In this document: positions 43,245 through 52,500 of the stretch, one piece after another
Numbering within the stretch: position 1 is the stretch's first letter
Layout of the letters: every line of letters starts with the position of its first letter
NCBI GenBank assembly: GCA_964251665.1
Contig: CAXUKO010000005.1
Span: forward strand, 310,001-374,000
Length of the DNA: 64,000 nucleotides
Direction: 5' to 3'
From: JBBQLG01 sp964251665
GTDB lineage: Bacteria > Bacteroidota > Bacteroidia > Cytophagales > Spirosomataceae
Position numbers and translations under genes: made by a program
The notes under the pieces: generated by a model
What the model was told of the DNA's origin: nothing
Seen by the model: only the letters and a program-made list of their open reading frames with translations
Database searches by the model: none

Positions 43245-43276
43245 ATGAAGAGACGCAACATGTTGCGTCTCTTCAT
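43245..43276. repeat. Perfect 32-base palindrome between convergent genes
   Basis: ATGAAGAGACGCAACA followed directly by its complement, with no loop. It starts 4 bases after the AAA ATPase stop and its last base is the first base of the YbjQ stop codon. It probably acts as a shared transcription end. Confidence 0.85.
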
Positions 43277-43596
43277 TAGTCAATAACCACCGCCGTACCG
43301 TTAGCGGACACCATCAGCATGGAACCGTTGCCGCCGATGGTTTCATAGTCGAGGTCGATGCCGATGATAGCGTTGGCACCGAGCCGTTGAGCCTGATCGA
43401 TCATTTCCTTAAGTGCGATACTCTTAGCCTCGCGCAGGCCCTGCTCGTAAGCCCCGGACCGACCACCGACGATGTCTGAAATGTTGGCAAAAAAATCCTT
43501 TACAATGTTGGCACCAATGATGGCTTCGCCATTTACGATGCCGAGGTATTTAGTAATCCGTTGACCTTCAACCGTTGACGTAGTCGTGAGTAACAT
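43276..43596 (-). CDS. YbjQ/UPF0145 family protein
   Basis: The 106-residue protein contains the family's conserved parts: TKYLGIVNGEAIIGANIVKD at the start, ARE-like helix EAKSIALKEMIDQAQRLGAN and IIGIDLDYETIG, with VSANGTAVVI at the end. It forms a pentameric barrel in other bacteria, and the E. coli member has no firm role. Length is normal. Its start codon abuts a terminator-like hairpin and its stop overlaps a palindrome, an unusually tight setting. The function is unknown. Confidence 0.9.
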   Translation of the reverse strand: MLLTTTSTVEGQRITKYLGIVNGEAIIGANIVKDFFANISDIVGGRSGAYEQGLREAKSIALKEMIDQAQRLGANAIIGIDLDYETIGGNGSMLMVSANGTAVVID

Positions 43597-43645
43597 AAAA
43601 AGGGGTCGTTCTCTATGGTATAGCCGTAAAGAACGCCCCCTTTTT
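43597..43645 (-). terminator. Terminator-like hairpin directly before the YbjQ start
   Basis: Arms AAAAAGGGG with CCCCCTTTTT and TCGTTCT with AGAACG, read on the minus strand as a stem followed by a T-run. The T-run touches the ATG of the YbjQ gene (43596). It would end transcription of the fucosidase gene, leaving no room for a separate ybjQ promoter. Confidence 0.65.
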
Positions 43646-43664
43646 CGATTTACGCAAAAGCACT

Positions 43665-45029
43665 TTATTTGCCGTTCGGCGCGTAAACAACATCCAGCTC
43701 AACAATGGTGTCGGCAGCATTGGCATCGGGATCGGTCGGCAGGGTCAGTACAGTACCGCCATCCAGCTTTGATATAGTCACCGGACCGCCACCAAACAGA
43801 CGAGCCGCCTGCACCTTTCCGTTAAACGCGGGTAGCGTTAATTGCCGGTCTGCCCAGTCCAGAATGTGAACGTACACTTTGTTGCCCTTTGCCGTAGTGA
43901 CACCCCAGTTGCGGGCCTCGATTGGCCCCTGTCGGGTACCGTAAATCGTTTCACCGTACTGTTTCGTCCACTGCCCTACCTCAGCTAACGTCTTCACAAA
44001 TTCAGGCTGAATTTTCCCATTGGGCATCGGCCCCACGTTGAGCAGGAAATTGGCATTATGCCCGGCCGCTTTCACTAAGTACTGCACCAGTTGTTTGGTC
44101 GATTTATAATTGTTGTCTTTTATGTTGAATCCCCACGCGCCGTTCATAGTCTCGCAGGTTTCGAGCGGCAACCGGCCCACGGTCTGTTCAACGTTAAAAC
44201 CAGAGGTCTTGCCCCCCGGTAGGTCTTTCTCGAACATCTGAAAATCTTCGCCGGGAAACGGAGCGACGTGGTGATTATTGCCAATCAGCGCGGCTGGCTG
44301 TAGTTTGTGAATCAGCGAATAGGTGCGGTCGAGTTGCCAGTTAATATTGGGCTTCGTCAATTCGCCGTTCACCTTGGAGGTCTGATCCCACCAGCCATCG
44401 AACCAGATACCGCCTACGGGGCCGTAATTGGTGAGCAACTCCGTCAGTTGGGTATCCATGTAGGCCAGATACTTCTCGAAATCACCGCTTTCGGGCCGAC
44501 CCGAGGTTAGACCAGTTCGACCGCGCGGGTAATAATCGGGATGATGCCAGTCGAGGTGGGAGTGATAAAAGAACAGTTTAATCCCCTGTGCCCGGCACTC
44601 GTCGGCCAGGGCCTTCAGTACGTCTTTTTTGTAGGGCGTCCGATCCATGATGTCATAGTCGGATACTTTGGAATCGTACATCGCAAATCCGTCGTGGTGC
44701 TTGCTGGTAATGGTGATGTACTTCATGCCGGCGTTTTTGGCCATCGCCACCCATTCCTTCGCGTCAAAAGCCGTCGGGTTGAAAAAAGCCGGTAGTTTTT
44801 CGTAATCCTTCACCGGAATCTGGCGCTCGTTCATTACCCATTCGCCCGCAGCCAGCGTACTGTAAACACCCCAGTGAATAAAGAGACCAAATTTATCGTC
44901 CTGAAACTGCTGACGTGCTTTGAGGTTTTCGGGCGCGGGCTGATAACTACCCTGCCCACTGGCAATCTGGCAGCTGATGAGCAGGCAGTTCAGGGTGAGC
45001 AGTCCTATAAGCAGGAAGGTGCGTTTCAT
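43665..45029 (-). CDS. Alpha-L-fucosidase, glycoside hydrolase family 29
   Basis: The 454-residue protein has a signal ending in a lipobox-like LISC (Cys20), so it may be a lipoprotein of the periplasm or outer membrane. The GH29 core is clear: KFGLFIHWGVYST near residue 47, TSKHHDGFAMYDS, KLFFYHSHLDW and GGIWFDGWWD with Asp211 as the expected nucleophile. The acid/base residue of GH29 varies between members and was not assigned. A C-terminal beta domain starts near residue 350. The gene is monocistronic. A short motif shared with the esterase and oxidoreductase upstream regions lies 40 bases before the start. Confidence 0.93.
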   Translation of the reverse strand: MKRTFLLIGLLTLNCLLISCQIASGQGSYQPAPENLKARQQFQDDKFGLFIHWGVYSTLAAGEWVMNERQIPVKDYEKLPAFFNPTAFDAKEWVAMAKNAGMKYITITSKHHDGFAMYDSKVSDYDIMDRTPYKKDVLKALADECRAQGIKLFFYHSHLDWHHPDYYPRGRTGLTSGRPESGDFEKYLAYMDTQLTELLTNYGPVGGIWFDGWWDQTSKVNGELTKPNINWQLDRTYSLIHKLQPAALIGNNHHVAPFPGEDFQMFEKDLPGGKTSGFNVEQTVGRLPLETCETMNGAWGFNIKDNNYKSTKQLVQYLVKAAGHNANFLLNVGPMPNGKIQPEFVKTLAEVGQWTKQYGETIYGTRQGPIEARNWGVTTAKGNKVYVHILDWADRQLTLPAFNGKVQAARLFGGGPVTISKLDGGTVLTLPTDPDANAADTIVELDVVYAPNGK

Positions 45030-45078
45030 GGTGAATAGGGTCGATTTCCCGTAAAAGCACGGGAATCATTAACCTTAC

Positions 45079-45783
45079 TTAATCCAGGGCATCAGCCAGT
45101 GTTCGGATGTATTCATCCACATACTGTTCCATATAGCGGCTTCGGTATTGCAGAATGTACCGGGGATGATCCAGCGAAATGATTTGATCAAAAAAGCCCT
45201 GCTCGTCGTTCAGTCGCTTCAGGAATACTTCATTTTTACGTCCCAGGCAGATACCGACCCGGCGATTATAGCCAAAGTTGAGCTGAGTGCGAACCGTCTC
45301 CGTAATAACCGGCCAGAGCGCGTTGGTTGTCGCCTTATCGTCGTAAAAGTTGTAGTTCTTTCCTTCCTTCACTAACGCCAGCGGATAGAGTGATGTCAGG
45401 AAAAAGCGACCATAAAAGGCCTCCGCCCCACCCAGAGCCTCAACCACGTTGTAAATAAACCGGCTCGACAGTTCCGGCGTGGGCGCAAGTGTGTTGTCAA
45501 TGCCGCAATACCGTATCAGATTTTGGGGCGTTGTAAAGGAAATGCCCGTTACACCGGCGCCAAACCGGCCGGGATTAATGCCCATCACGAATACGCGAGG
45601 CTGCTGATCGGCAAAGAATTTACCGTAGAACTCCCGGACAATAGTTTGTACAGGGGACGTCTCGTACGGATTCAGCGCCGACACACCAGCAGGCAGATTT
45701 TCGGGTTCATGCAGGGTCAGGTAGTAGTCGATGGCACGGGTGGCGAAGGTACCGGTGGTTAATTCTGGCTGACGCTGAAGCAT
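45079..45783 (-). CDS. Uracil-DNA glycosylase superfamily protein, SMUG2-like (DUF4918)
   Basis: The ATG at 45783 gives 234 residues; a TTG two codons upstream is possible. The substrate-binding motif VFVMGINPGRFGAGVTG corresponds to the GMNPG motif of SMUG enzymes and SLDHPRYILQYRS near the C-terminus to the second HP-type motif. The family removes damaged or deaminated bases from DNA. An Asn is present in the first motif, as in SMUG-type enzymes. The stop TAA lies 49 bases before the fucosidase start, so both may be read together, though no functional link is apparent. Confidence 0.8.
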   Translation of the reverse strand: MLQRQPELTTGTFATRAIDYYLTLHEPENLPAGVSALNPYETSPVQTIVREFYGKFFADQQPRVFVMGINPGRFGAGVTGISFTTPQNLIRYCGIDNTLAPTPELSSRFIYNVVEALGGAEAFYGRFFLTSLYPLALVKEGKNYNFYDDKATTNALWPVITETVRTQLNFGYNRRVGICLGRKNEVFLKRLNDEQGFFDQIISLDHPRYILQYRSRYMEQYVDEYIRTLADALD

Positions 45784-45881
45784 TATCAAGGCATTAAATT
45801 GAGGTCCATTTAGTCAATAAACGTGGATAATAGCCGAATAGCGGTGCATCTTTGACTTTTTACAACCTCTTTCATTAAATC

Positions 45882-46397
45882 ATGAAAAAACCACCTTTCA
45901 TTTCCAATCCCTGGGTTCGCTCGTCATTTTTGATTGTTTTAGTACTTTCGATAGCCATTGCCTGTAGTAAAAAAGACGACAACCCTGTTGCTCAGACAAC
46001 TACGATAGAAGGTAACTGGAAAGTAAGTTCACTTACAGCGGCTGGCCTTGGCGATGTATTGCCCCTGATTACTGCCGGGTATGGCCCCTGCATTACAGAC
46101 CTTACCCTTTCGTTTAAAGCTGGTGGGGCGGTTAGTTATGATACGCCAGCTTCGTGCACGGCCTCGGCTAAATCGGTATCGACTATCAGTGCAGCTACCG
46201 GCATTGATGCCAACAGCAAATGGGTCCAGAGTGGCAATACGCTGACTATTACGCCCAGCACAGGTACCCCTAAATCCTTCAGCACTACCTTTACTAATAA
46301 CACTGCTGTTCAGTTGTTGGGTACAGCCGCGCTTGACCTGCTAACACCCGGTACGCCAACTACTTATACGCTGACAGTAGGTCTGAAAAAGATATAG
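45882..46397 (+). CDS. Small lipoprotein, lipocalin-like
   Basis: The 171-residue protein has a lipoprotein signal (LVLSIAIAC, Cys about 28) followed by a lysine-rich linker and a domain that starts TTIEGNWKVSSLTAAGLG. WKVSS after a short linker is common in lipocalin-like (DUF5004/lipocalin_4 type) Bacteroidota lipoproteins. Several strands with Ser/Thr-rich loops follow, ending TYTLTVGLKKI. No catalytic residues are expected. It is probably exported to the outer membrane. It is convergent with the beta-lactamase-like gene and shares its terminator. Confidence 0.7.
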   Translation: MKKPPFISNPWVRSSFLIVLVLSIAIACSKKDDNPVAQTTTIEGNWKVSSLTAAGLGDVLPLITAGYGPCITDLTLSFKAGGAVSYDTPASCTASAKSVSTISAATGIDANSKWVQSGNTLTITPSTGTPKSFSTTFTNNTAVQLLGTAALDLLTPGTPTTYTLTVGLKKI

Positions 46398-46424
46398 AAC
46401 CACGTCCTTAAAGAGTACGTGCGT

Positions 46425-46450
46425 AGCCCGTTTCTGTTCAGAAACGGGCT
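46425..46450. terminator. Bidirectional terminator
   Basis: AGCCCGTTTCT, loop GTTC, complementary arm, then TTTATTTATT on the plus strand. It lies between the small lipoprotein gene and the convergent beta-lactamase-like gene, whose stop is at 46452. Confidence 0.85.
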
Positions 46451-46451
46451 T

Positions 46452-47315
46452 TTATTTATTGAACCAGTCGAAGCACAGCCGCGCCAGTCGGCCGATTACC
46501 CGCTCGGCCTCGGACGTGGGAATCCCCTGTACCAGCATCGACAGCACAAACGGTTCGGTCCGGCGCGCCGAGTTTGCATACACAATACCCACGTCCGCCC
46601 GAACGTAGGTCAGTTCTCCGGTCTTGTGCGCCACCACCGTTCCCGGCGGCAGATCCCGCGGGATGGTCAGCGTATCTTCGTTGCGTTTGAGGATGTCGAG
46701 CATCTGCTCACAAAGCGCGGGAGTCAGGATGTCGTGTCGATAAATTTTGGTCAGTAGCGCATTCATCTCCCGCGCTGTCACTACATTTTCACGGCCTTGC
46801 TTTACCGCCAGCGTATCCATCATCACCCGGTTCAACCGACTTTGCGTCAGGCCAAGTGACTGCATCCGCCGGTTAATGGCCTCCATACCCAGCTCATTGA
46901 TAAAAATATTGGTAGCCGTATTATCGCTCTGAATCATCATGGCCGTCATCAGGTCGCGGTAGGCAATGCGGCTCCGGTGCGGATAGGTGCTTAACGTGCC
47001 CGAGCCACCCGCTTTCTCGGAGTCAACCAGAATGTGAATCTCGTTGGGATCGAGCTTGCCGGCCTGTACCTGCGTCATAGCCTCTATGAGGATGGGTAGT
47101 TTAATCACACTCGCCGAAGGAATAAGCGCATCGGCCCGGTGAAAAAACGACGTATTTGCCGGTGATGCTCCTACCGATAAAGACTCAACGGCTATACTAA
47201 CGGATGTGGATGCGGGTAAGGTGTTCAGGTAAGCCATCAGCTGATCAGACAGCGATTGAGCAGAAACGGGTACTACCATAAGCCAGCCAATCAGGAAACC
47301 ATACATTCGGGGCAT
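46452..47315 (-). CDS. Class A beta-lactamase-like serine hydrolase
   Basis: From the ATG at 47315 the product has 287 residues with a signal peptide (cleaved near VSAQS); a TTG four codons upstream is possible. Class A marks are Ser69-x-x-Lys72 in SASVIK, Ser130-Asp131-Asn132 in MIQSDNTATN and Lys231-Thr-Gly in AHKTGEL. The omega-loop region reads LNRVMMDTLAVKQGRENV; by spacing the position of the deacylating Glu166 seems to hold Asp or Met, so hydrolysis of beta-lactams is uncertain. This form belongs with the beta-lactamase2 type serine hydrolases (PF13354). It is divergent from the MBL gene, with 75 bases between the chosen starts. Confidence 0.8.
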   Translation of the reverse strand: MPRMYGFLIGWLMVVPVSAQSLSDQLMAYLNTLPASTSVSIAVESLSVGASPANTSFFHRADALIPSASVIKLPILIEAMTQVQAGKLDPNEIHILVDSEKAGGSGTLSTYPHRSRIAYRDLMTAMMIQSDNTATNIFINELGMEAINRRMQSLGLTQSRLNRVMMDTLAVKQGRENVVTAREMNALLTKIYRHDILTPALCEQMLDILKRNEDTLTIPRDLPPGTVVAHKTGELTYVRADVGIVYANSARRTEPFVLSMLVQGIPTSEAERVIGRLARLCFDWFNK

Positions 47316-47390
47316 GAGCACGGGCAACGCAGTTTAAGAGTGGTCAAAAATACGGTACTTTCGTTCAGTCAACCAGAACCCCTGCGCAGC

Positions 47391-48230
47391 GTGACCGTAC
47401 AAACTATAAATACCGGCTTTTTTAAACTCGACGGGGGTGCCATGTTCGGCGTCGTACCCAAGTCCATGTGGCAGTCCATTAACCCTGCCGACGAACGCAA
47501 CCTATGTACCTGGGCCATGCGCTGCCTGCTCATCGAATCGGGTGGCAAATTAATGATCGTGGATACCGGCGCAGGCAACAAACAGGATGCAAAGTTCTTC
47601 GGCTACTATGACATTGACCCCGAAAACAACAACCTCATCGACGCCATTCGGGCGGCTGGGTACTCAGAAAATGACATTACTGATGTGCTGCTGACTCACC
47701 TGCACTTCGATCACGTAGGTGGCGCGGTCAGCCGGGCAGGCGAATCCCTGCGACCCACCTTTCCGAAAGCTACTTATTGGACCCATAGTCAGCACTGGGA
47801 CTGGGCCACGCACCCCAACCCACGCGAACGAGCGTCATTTCGCTCCGAAAACATCTTGCCTTTGCAGGAAAGCGGTCAGTTGCAGTATCTCGATCAGGCA
47901 GAAATGCCCTTTCGGGAACTCACGATTCAAACGGTAGACGGGCATACCGAGAAGATGATGTTGCCCATTATAACCTTGCAGGGGCGCACCATTGCGTTCG
48001 TCTCGGACCTGATTCCATCGGCCGGGCATATTCCGGTCCCCTATGTGATGGGCTACGACATGCGGCCGTTAACGACCATGGATGAGAAAATCCAGCTTTT
48101 AGCCAGGGCCGCTGCCGAAAACTGGATACTCGCCTTCCAGCACGATCCCATCATCGAAGCCGCGACCGTACAGATGACCGACAAAGGCGTTCGTGTGCGA
48201 GAGAAAGGGCGACTGGTGGATTTGTTGTAG
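47391..48230 (+). CDS. MBL-fold metallo-hydrolase
   Basis: The reading frame extends upstream into the divergent gene, so the GTG at 47391 is chosen; it gives about 279 residues starting (M)TVQTINTGFFKLDGGAMFG, which is how this subfamily normally begins. The metal-binding motif is THLHFDHVGG, with SDLIPSAGHIP and AFQHDPI downstream as further ligand regions. Members of the subfamily hydrolyse lactones or related esters. Substrate here is unknown. A 40-base palindrome starts 5 bases after the stop. Confidence 0.8.
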   Translation: MTVQTINTGFFKLDGGAMFGVVPKSMWQSINPADERNLCTWAMRCLLIESGGKLMIVDTGAGNKQDAKFFGYYDIDPENNNLIDAIRAAGYSENDITDVLLTHLHFDHVGGAVSRAGESLRPTFPKATYWTHSQHWDWATHPNPRERASFRSENILPLQESGQLQYLDQAEMPFRELTIQTVDGHTEKMMLPIITLQGRTIAFVSDLIPSAGHIPVPYVMGYDMRPLTTMDEKIQLLARAAAENWILAFQHDPIIEAATVQMTDKGVRVREKGRLVDLL

Positions 48231-48234
48231 ACCC

Positions 48235-48274
48235 ATTCCCACAGTGAGCGACTTAAGTCGCTCACTGTGGGAAT
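48235..48274. repeat. Perfect 40-base palindrome after the MBL gene
   Basis: ATTCCCACAGTGAGCGACTT followed directly by its exact complement, without a spacer. In RNA it would be a long hairpin. It has no T-tract, so it may be a dispersed REP-like element or a strong terminator-type stem. Confidence 0.9.
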
Positions 48275-48349
48275 CAATAAACCAAACCGGTCGGACAGGC
48301 GTTCTTTCAGGGGTAACTTCAGCCCTATTTATCACTACATCAGCAGGCT

Positions 48350-49111
48350 ATGAACGTAGGTTTGGTTTTATCAGGCGGGGGTGCCAGGGGTATTGCGCAC
48401 CTTGGCGTGATCAAAGCCCTGCTCGAACAGGGTATTCAGATCGACCGCATTTCCGGCACCAGTGCGGGAGCTATCGTAGGGGCTTTATTTGCGCACGGTT
48501 ATCCGCCCGACGAAATACTTAAGATCATTGAAACGGCCGGCTTTATGCGGCATCTGCGTCCGGCCTGGAGCCGTATGGGGCTGCTGAGCCTGAATACGGT
48601 TGTTGACTTATTCCGCAGTTTTATTCCCCACGACCGGTTCGAGGAACTGGCAATCCCGCTGCATGTCGTGGCGGTTGATCTGAACGAGGGCGAACAGGAA
48701 ATCTTCGACACCGGCGAATTAATTCGTCCCGTACTGGCTTCGTGCTGTCTGCCGGGCATCTTCGAACCCTTTACGATCCACAAACGCCAATTTGTGGATG
48801 GGGGCGTGCTGAACAACCTTCCTGTGGAGCCCCTCGAACATAAGGTCGACTTTATCATTGGGTCGCACTGCAACCCGTTCGGCATTACGCGGCCTATTAC
48901 CTCCATGCGGGGCGTAGTTGAGCGGAGTCTGATTCTGGCGGTGCAGGCTAAAACCAAAGAACGTTTTGCAAAATGTGACTTGCTCATCGAACCACCTCAG
49001 TTAGCGGATTATGATGTGCGCGACCTGCGCCGGTCGAGGGAGTTATTTCGCATTGGCTATCAGTACACGAAAGGACTACAGGTTCGGCTGGAGAAAGCCA
49101 TCAACGCCTGA
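48350..49111 (+). CDS. Patatin-like phospholipase (RssA-type)
   Basis: The 253-residue protein is of the small patatin class. It has the oxyanion motif LSGGGARGIAHLG at the start, the nucleophile elbow GTSAGAIVG with Ser near residue 43 and the catalytic Asp in FVDGGVLNNLP. Length and motif spacing match RssA/YchK-like proteins, which act in the cytoplasm or at the membrane on phospholipids. There is no signal peptide. The gene is separated from the MBL gene by a palindrome and ends just before a hairpin, so it is probably transcribed alone. Confidence 0.9.
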   Translation: MNVGLVLSGGGARGIAHLGVIKALLEQGIQIDRISGTSAGAIVGALFAHGYPPDEILKIIETAGFMRHLRPAWSRMGLLSLNTVVDLFRSFIPHDRFEELAIPLHVVAVDLNEGEQEIFDTGELIRPVLASCCLPGIFEPFTIHKRQFVDGGVLNNLPVEPLEHKVDFIIGSHCNPFGITRPITSMRGVVERSLILAVQAKTKERFAKCDLLIEPPQLADYDVRDLRRSRELFRIGYQYTKGLQVRLEKAINA

Positions 49112-49128
49112 ACAGGTTAGATTTCCCG

Positions 49129-49179
49129 GAAGCGGTACGTGCCTATCCACCAAATATGAGGTAGGGCACGTACCGCTTC
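49129..49179. terminator. Hairpin after the patatin gene
   Basis: GAAGCGGTACGTGCC pairs perfectly over 15 bases with 49165-49179. The core CGGTACGTG is the same as the inner arm of the repeat at 20530-20559. There is no T-tract. Confidence 0.65.
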
Positions 49180-49379
49180 TGTGTGAAATCACGTTTTTGT
49201 CTCCTCTACGATACACTTATTTTTACTGCACTCTACTTGCCTTGAAGACTTGAACAATTTCAGTTTTTCATTACTTAGTTTCTTTCCCGGCCTTGTCTGA
49301 TTTTCCCTTGTCCTGTACAAAAATTTAATTTTCAAGTGCAATAAAATGGCATAAAATCTCAGATTAACACAATTATTTA

Positions 49380-49551
49380 AGTATTTTCCCTAAGTATAGT
49401 GCAGTAGCCAACAAAACAATATTTGCCTTCATAAGCATAACAGCGAATTTTATATATATCATTAAAAAAAGATGGCCCTATTTTTTATGCCTTTTTCAAT
49501 GTTTAAGTTTGTGATAAGAACTACGTTTTCTTAACCAAACTTAAATCAGTT
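49380..49551 (+). promoter_or_regulatory. Leader of SusC gene 1, conserved with that of SusC gene 2
   Basis: The AT-rich leader carries a TATATATATC box ending 92 bases before the ATG, GTTTTCTTAACC starting 27 bases before it, and an ATTTGC-type box (TTTG ending at 49425) 127 bases before it. The same elements occur at exactly the same distances upstream of the second SusC gene, so the two leaders align without gaps. The boxes probably contain promoter and regulator sites. The rest of the gap 49180-49379 is AT-rich with nothing recognised. Confidence 0.7.
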
Positions 49552-52500
49552 ATGAGGAAATTTCTATGTGTGAGCATACTGCTGATATGCTCGCTCTGTA
49601 CCGCAGCAATAGCTCAGGATCGACGAGTAGTTGGCAAAGTGACGTCAGCAGAAGATGGCTCGCCCCTGCCGGGGGTATCTGTCCTGCTAAAAGGTACGAC
49701 CAAGGGAACCAGCACCGATGTCAATGGTCTTTTCGACCTGAATATCCCGTCGCCCAAAGGAGCTGTGCTGGTATTCAGTTTTGTGGGAACAGCTACCCAG
49801 GAGATCAAACTCGGCGACGAATCTGAGCTGAATGTAAGCTTAGCCTCCGACTCGCGCATTTTGAATGAAGTCGTTGTAACGGGTAGCGGGGTAGCCACCA
49901 GTAAGGCCAAATTAGGCATTTCGGTAGAGAGCGTATCGGCCAAAAGCCTGCCGCAGACCCCAACGGCCTCTATTGACCAGGCCCTGATCGGGAAGATCCC
50001 CGGCGCCCAGATTTCGTCCGTCAGCGGCAACCCCGGCGATCCGGTCAACATTGTGCTTCGGGGTATCAACACCGTGCAGGGCGGCACAAAACCACTCATC
50101 ATGGTCGACGGCGTTCAGGTGGCCGCTACCGACATTAACTCCCTCGACCTGAGCAATGTAGACCGCGTTGAAGTAGTACAGGGGGCCGCTTCGGCTTCCA
50201 TCTACGGAGCGCAAGGGGCCAACGGTGTTATTCAGGTGTTCACCAAAAAAGGCAAGAAAGGACGCACGGCAGTTAACTTCTCCACCAGCTTTGCGGCCAA
50301 CGAATTTATCAACAGCGGCAACGTTCACAAAGCCGAACTGCATCCGTACCTGACGGACGCCAACAACAACATTATCAATTACAAAACAGGAGCGCCGTTG
50401 ACGTACAACGAGGTTGGCTCAGTTGAGGGAATCTCCTACCGCTATGGCGGAGCTGCCCGCTACGCCATTCTGGACCCCAGAAACGTATCGAACACGCCTT
50501 ACAATGCCAACCTGAAATACTACGATCAGTTCGGGCAGGTGTTTAAGACGGGTACTACGACCAACAACAACATCAACATTTCGGGGGCTTCGGAAAAGAG
50601 CGATTTTGCCATATCCGTTGCCAATAACCATACCGTCTCGTCTATTCTGAAGAACGGCTACATCGACCGCACCAACCTGACGGCCAATCTGGGTACGGAA
50701 CTGTTTAAAGGATTTACGATCCGGTCGACGACCCAGCTGGTTTATACAAAAAATACCATCAAACCCGGTCTGGGCGCTGCGGGCGGCTTTTATTACGGAA
50801 AAGGCAACTCGCTGGGCGCGATCAGCTCGGCCTTTGGAGCTTCACCGTACGGCTTTTTAAACACGTCGCCTTTTTTTGATCTGACAGCCAAGTTAGCCGA
50901 TGGTACATATCCGTATTACCAGACGGCTGACTTCCTGAGTGTCAATGCGGCTAACCCGTACTATCAGCAGGAATACACGACCAGCAACGACAACAAGATC
51001 GACGTGATCCAGAACTTTGACGCCAACTACAAGGTGAACAAGTTTCTGGAACTGGATGCCAAGTACGGCCTCAACTACCGGACAGAGAACGCCCGGTGGA
51101 CGTATGCCAATCAGTCGCAGAATCAGAATGCTGCGTATTATGATACCTGGATTAGCTACCAGGCTCCCGACAACAAGGGCGAAATTGATAACTGGCAGTA
51201 TAACACCACGTTCCAGAATTTTCTGGCTACGGCCTACATCCGTACCGATTTCGAGAACGATTTCCACATCAAGCTGCCTATTCAGACCAGCACGCAGATT
51301 TCGTTCGACTACCGGAACCGGAAATACAACGAATACGATACCTACGGCGTAAGTCTGGGACTGGCCCCGCCGTTCAATGTCTCGTCGACCTCCTCGCAGG
51401 CTGTCGCCCTGGATTATACCGAACCGTTTATCACCTACGGCTATCTGGTGAATCAGAAAATTGATTTTGGCGATTATGGTGGCGTAACGGCCGGTTTCCG
51501 CTCCGATTACTCGTCGGCTTTTGGGGGTGGATCTACGCCCTTTACCTTCCCGCACTTCGACGGCCATATTCTGCCGTTCTCTTTCATGAAAAACAGCAGC
51601 ATCAACAATACGCTGTCGTATTTTAAACTGCGGGCGGCCTATGGCGAAGCCGGTATTCAGCCGGGTGCGTTCGACCGGTATTCGGTTCTGAACCAGCAAA
51701 ATCTGGGGTCGGGGCTGGTGTACACCGTACCGATTGCGCCCAACAACCCCAACCTGAAGGTAGAAGTATCCAAGGAGTTTGAAGCAGGGACTGATTTTAC
51801 GATCAATGCCAATCAGGGCAGCCCGTGGTTCAACGCCATCAACAGTTCGTTTACGTACTGGCGCCGGAAGAGTGCCAACGTTATTTACACAGTAAGCACG
51901 CCCCCCTCGCTGGGCGGAACCGGGCAGTTGACCAATGCCATCGATATGTCGTCGAACGGGGTGCAGTTCTCGCTGAACATACCCATTTATAATTCCAAGA
52001 ACCTGAAGTGGGATTTCACGACCAACGTGGGTCATCAGCTCTCGAAGATTGATGCCATCGCGGGCGGTGCCGATATTATCCTGACGTCGAGTGCGGGTAG
52101 TACGGCGCTGGTGTTGACACCGGGCCAGCCCATTGGCCAGATCTACGGCTACAAGGCCCTGACCAGTTTAGACTACACCCGTAAGGATGGCACCCGCTAT
52201 ATTGCTGAGGGCGATGCCGCCAACTACACACTCGTGGATGGCCGGGTGGTGAACAAAGCCACGAAAGGCATTCAGTTTACGGACGAAACCTATCCGTTGA
52301 TGAACCCCAATCCGAAGTTCAACGCTTCGTTTATCAACGGCGTAACGTTCAAAGATTTCCTGACCCTGAACTTCCAGTTCGACTGGGTATACGGCAATCA
52401 CCTGTATAACCAGACGAAAGAATGGATGTACCGCGATGGCATACACGGCGATTTTGCCAAGCCGGTAACCATCGATGGTCAGACCGGTGCCTACACCGCC

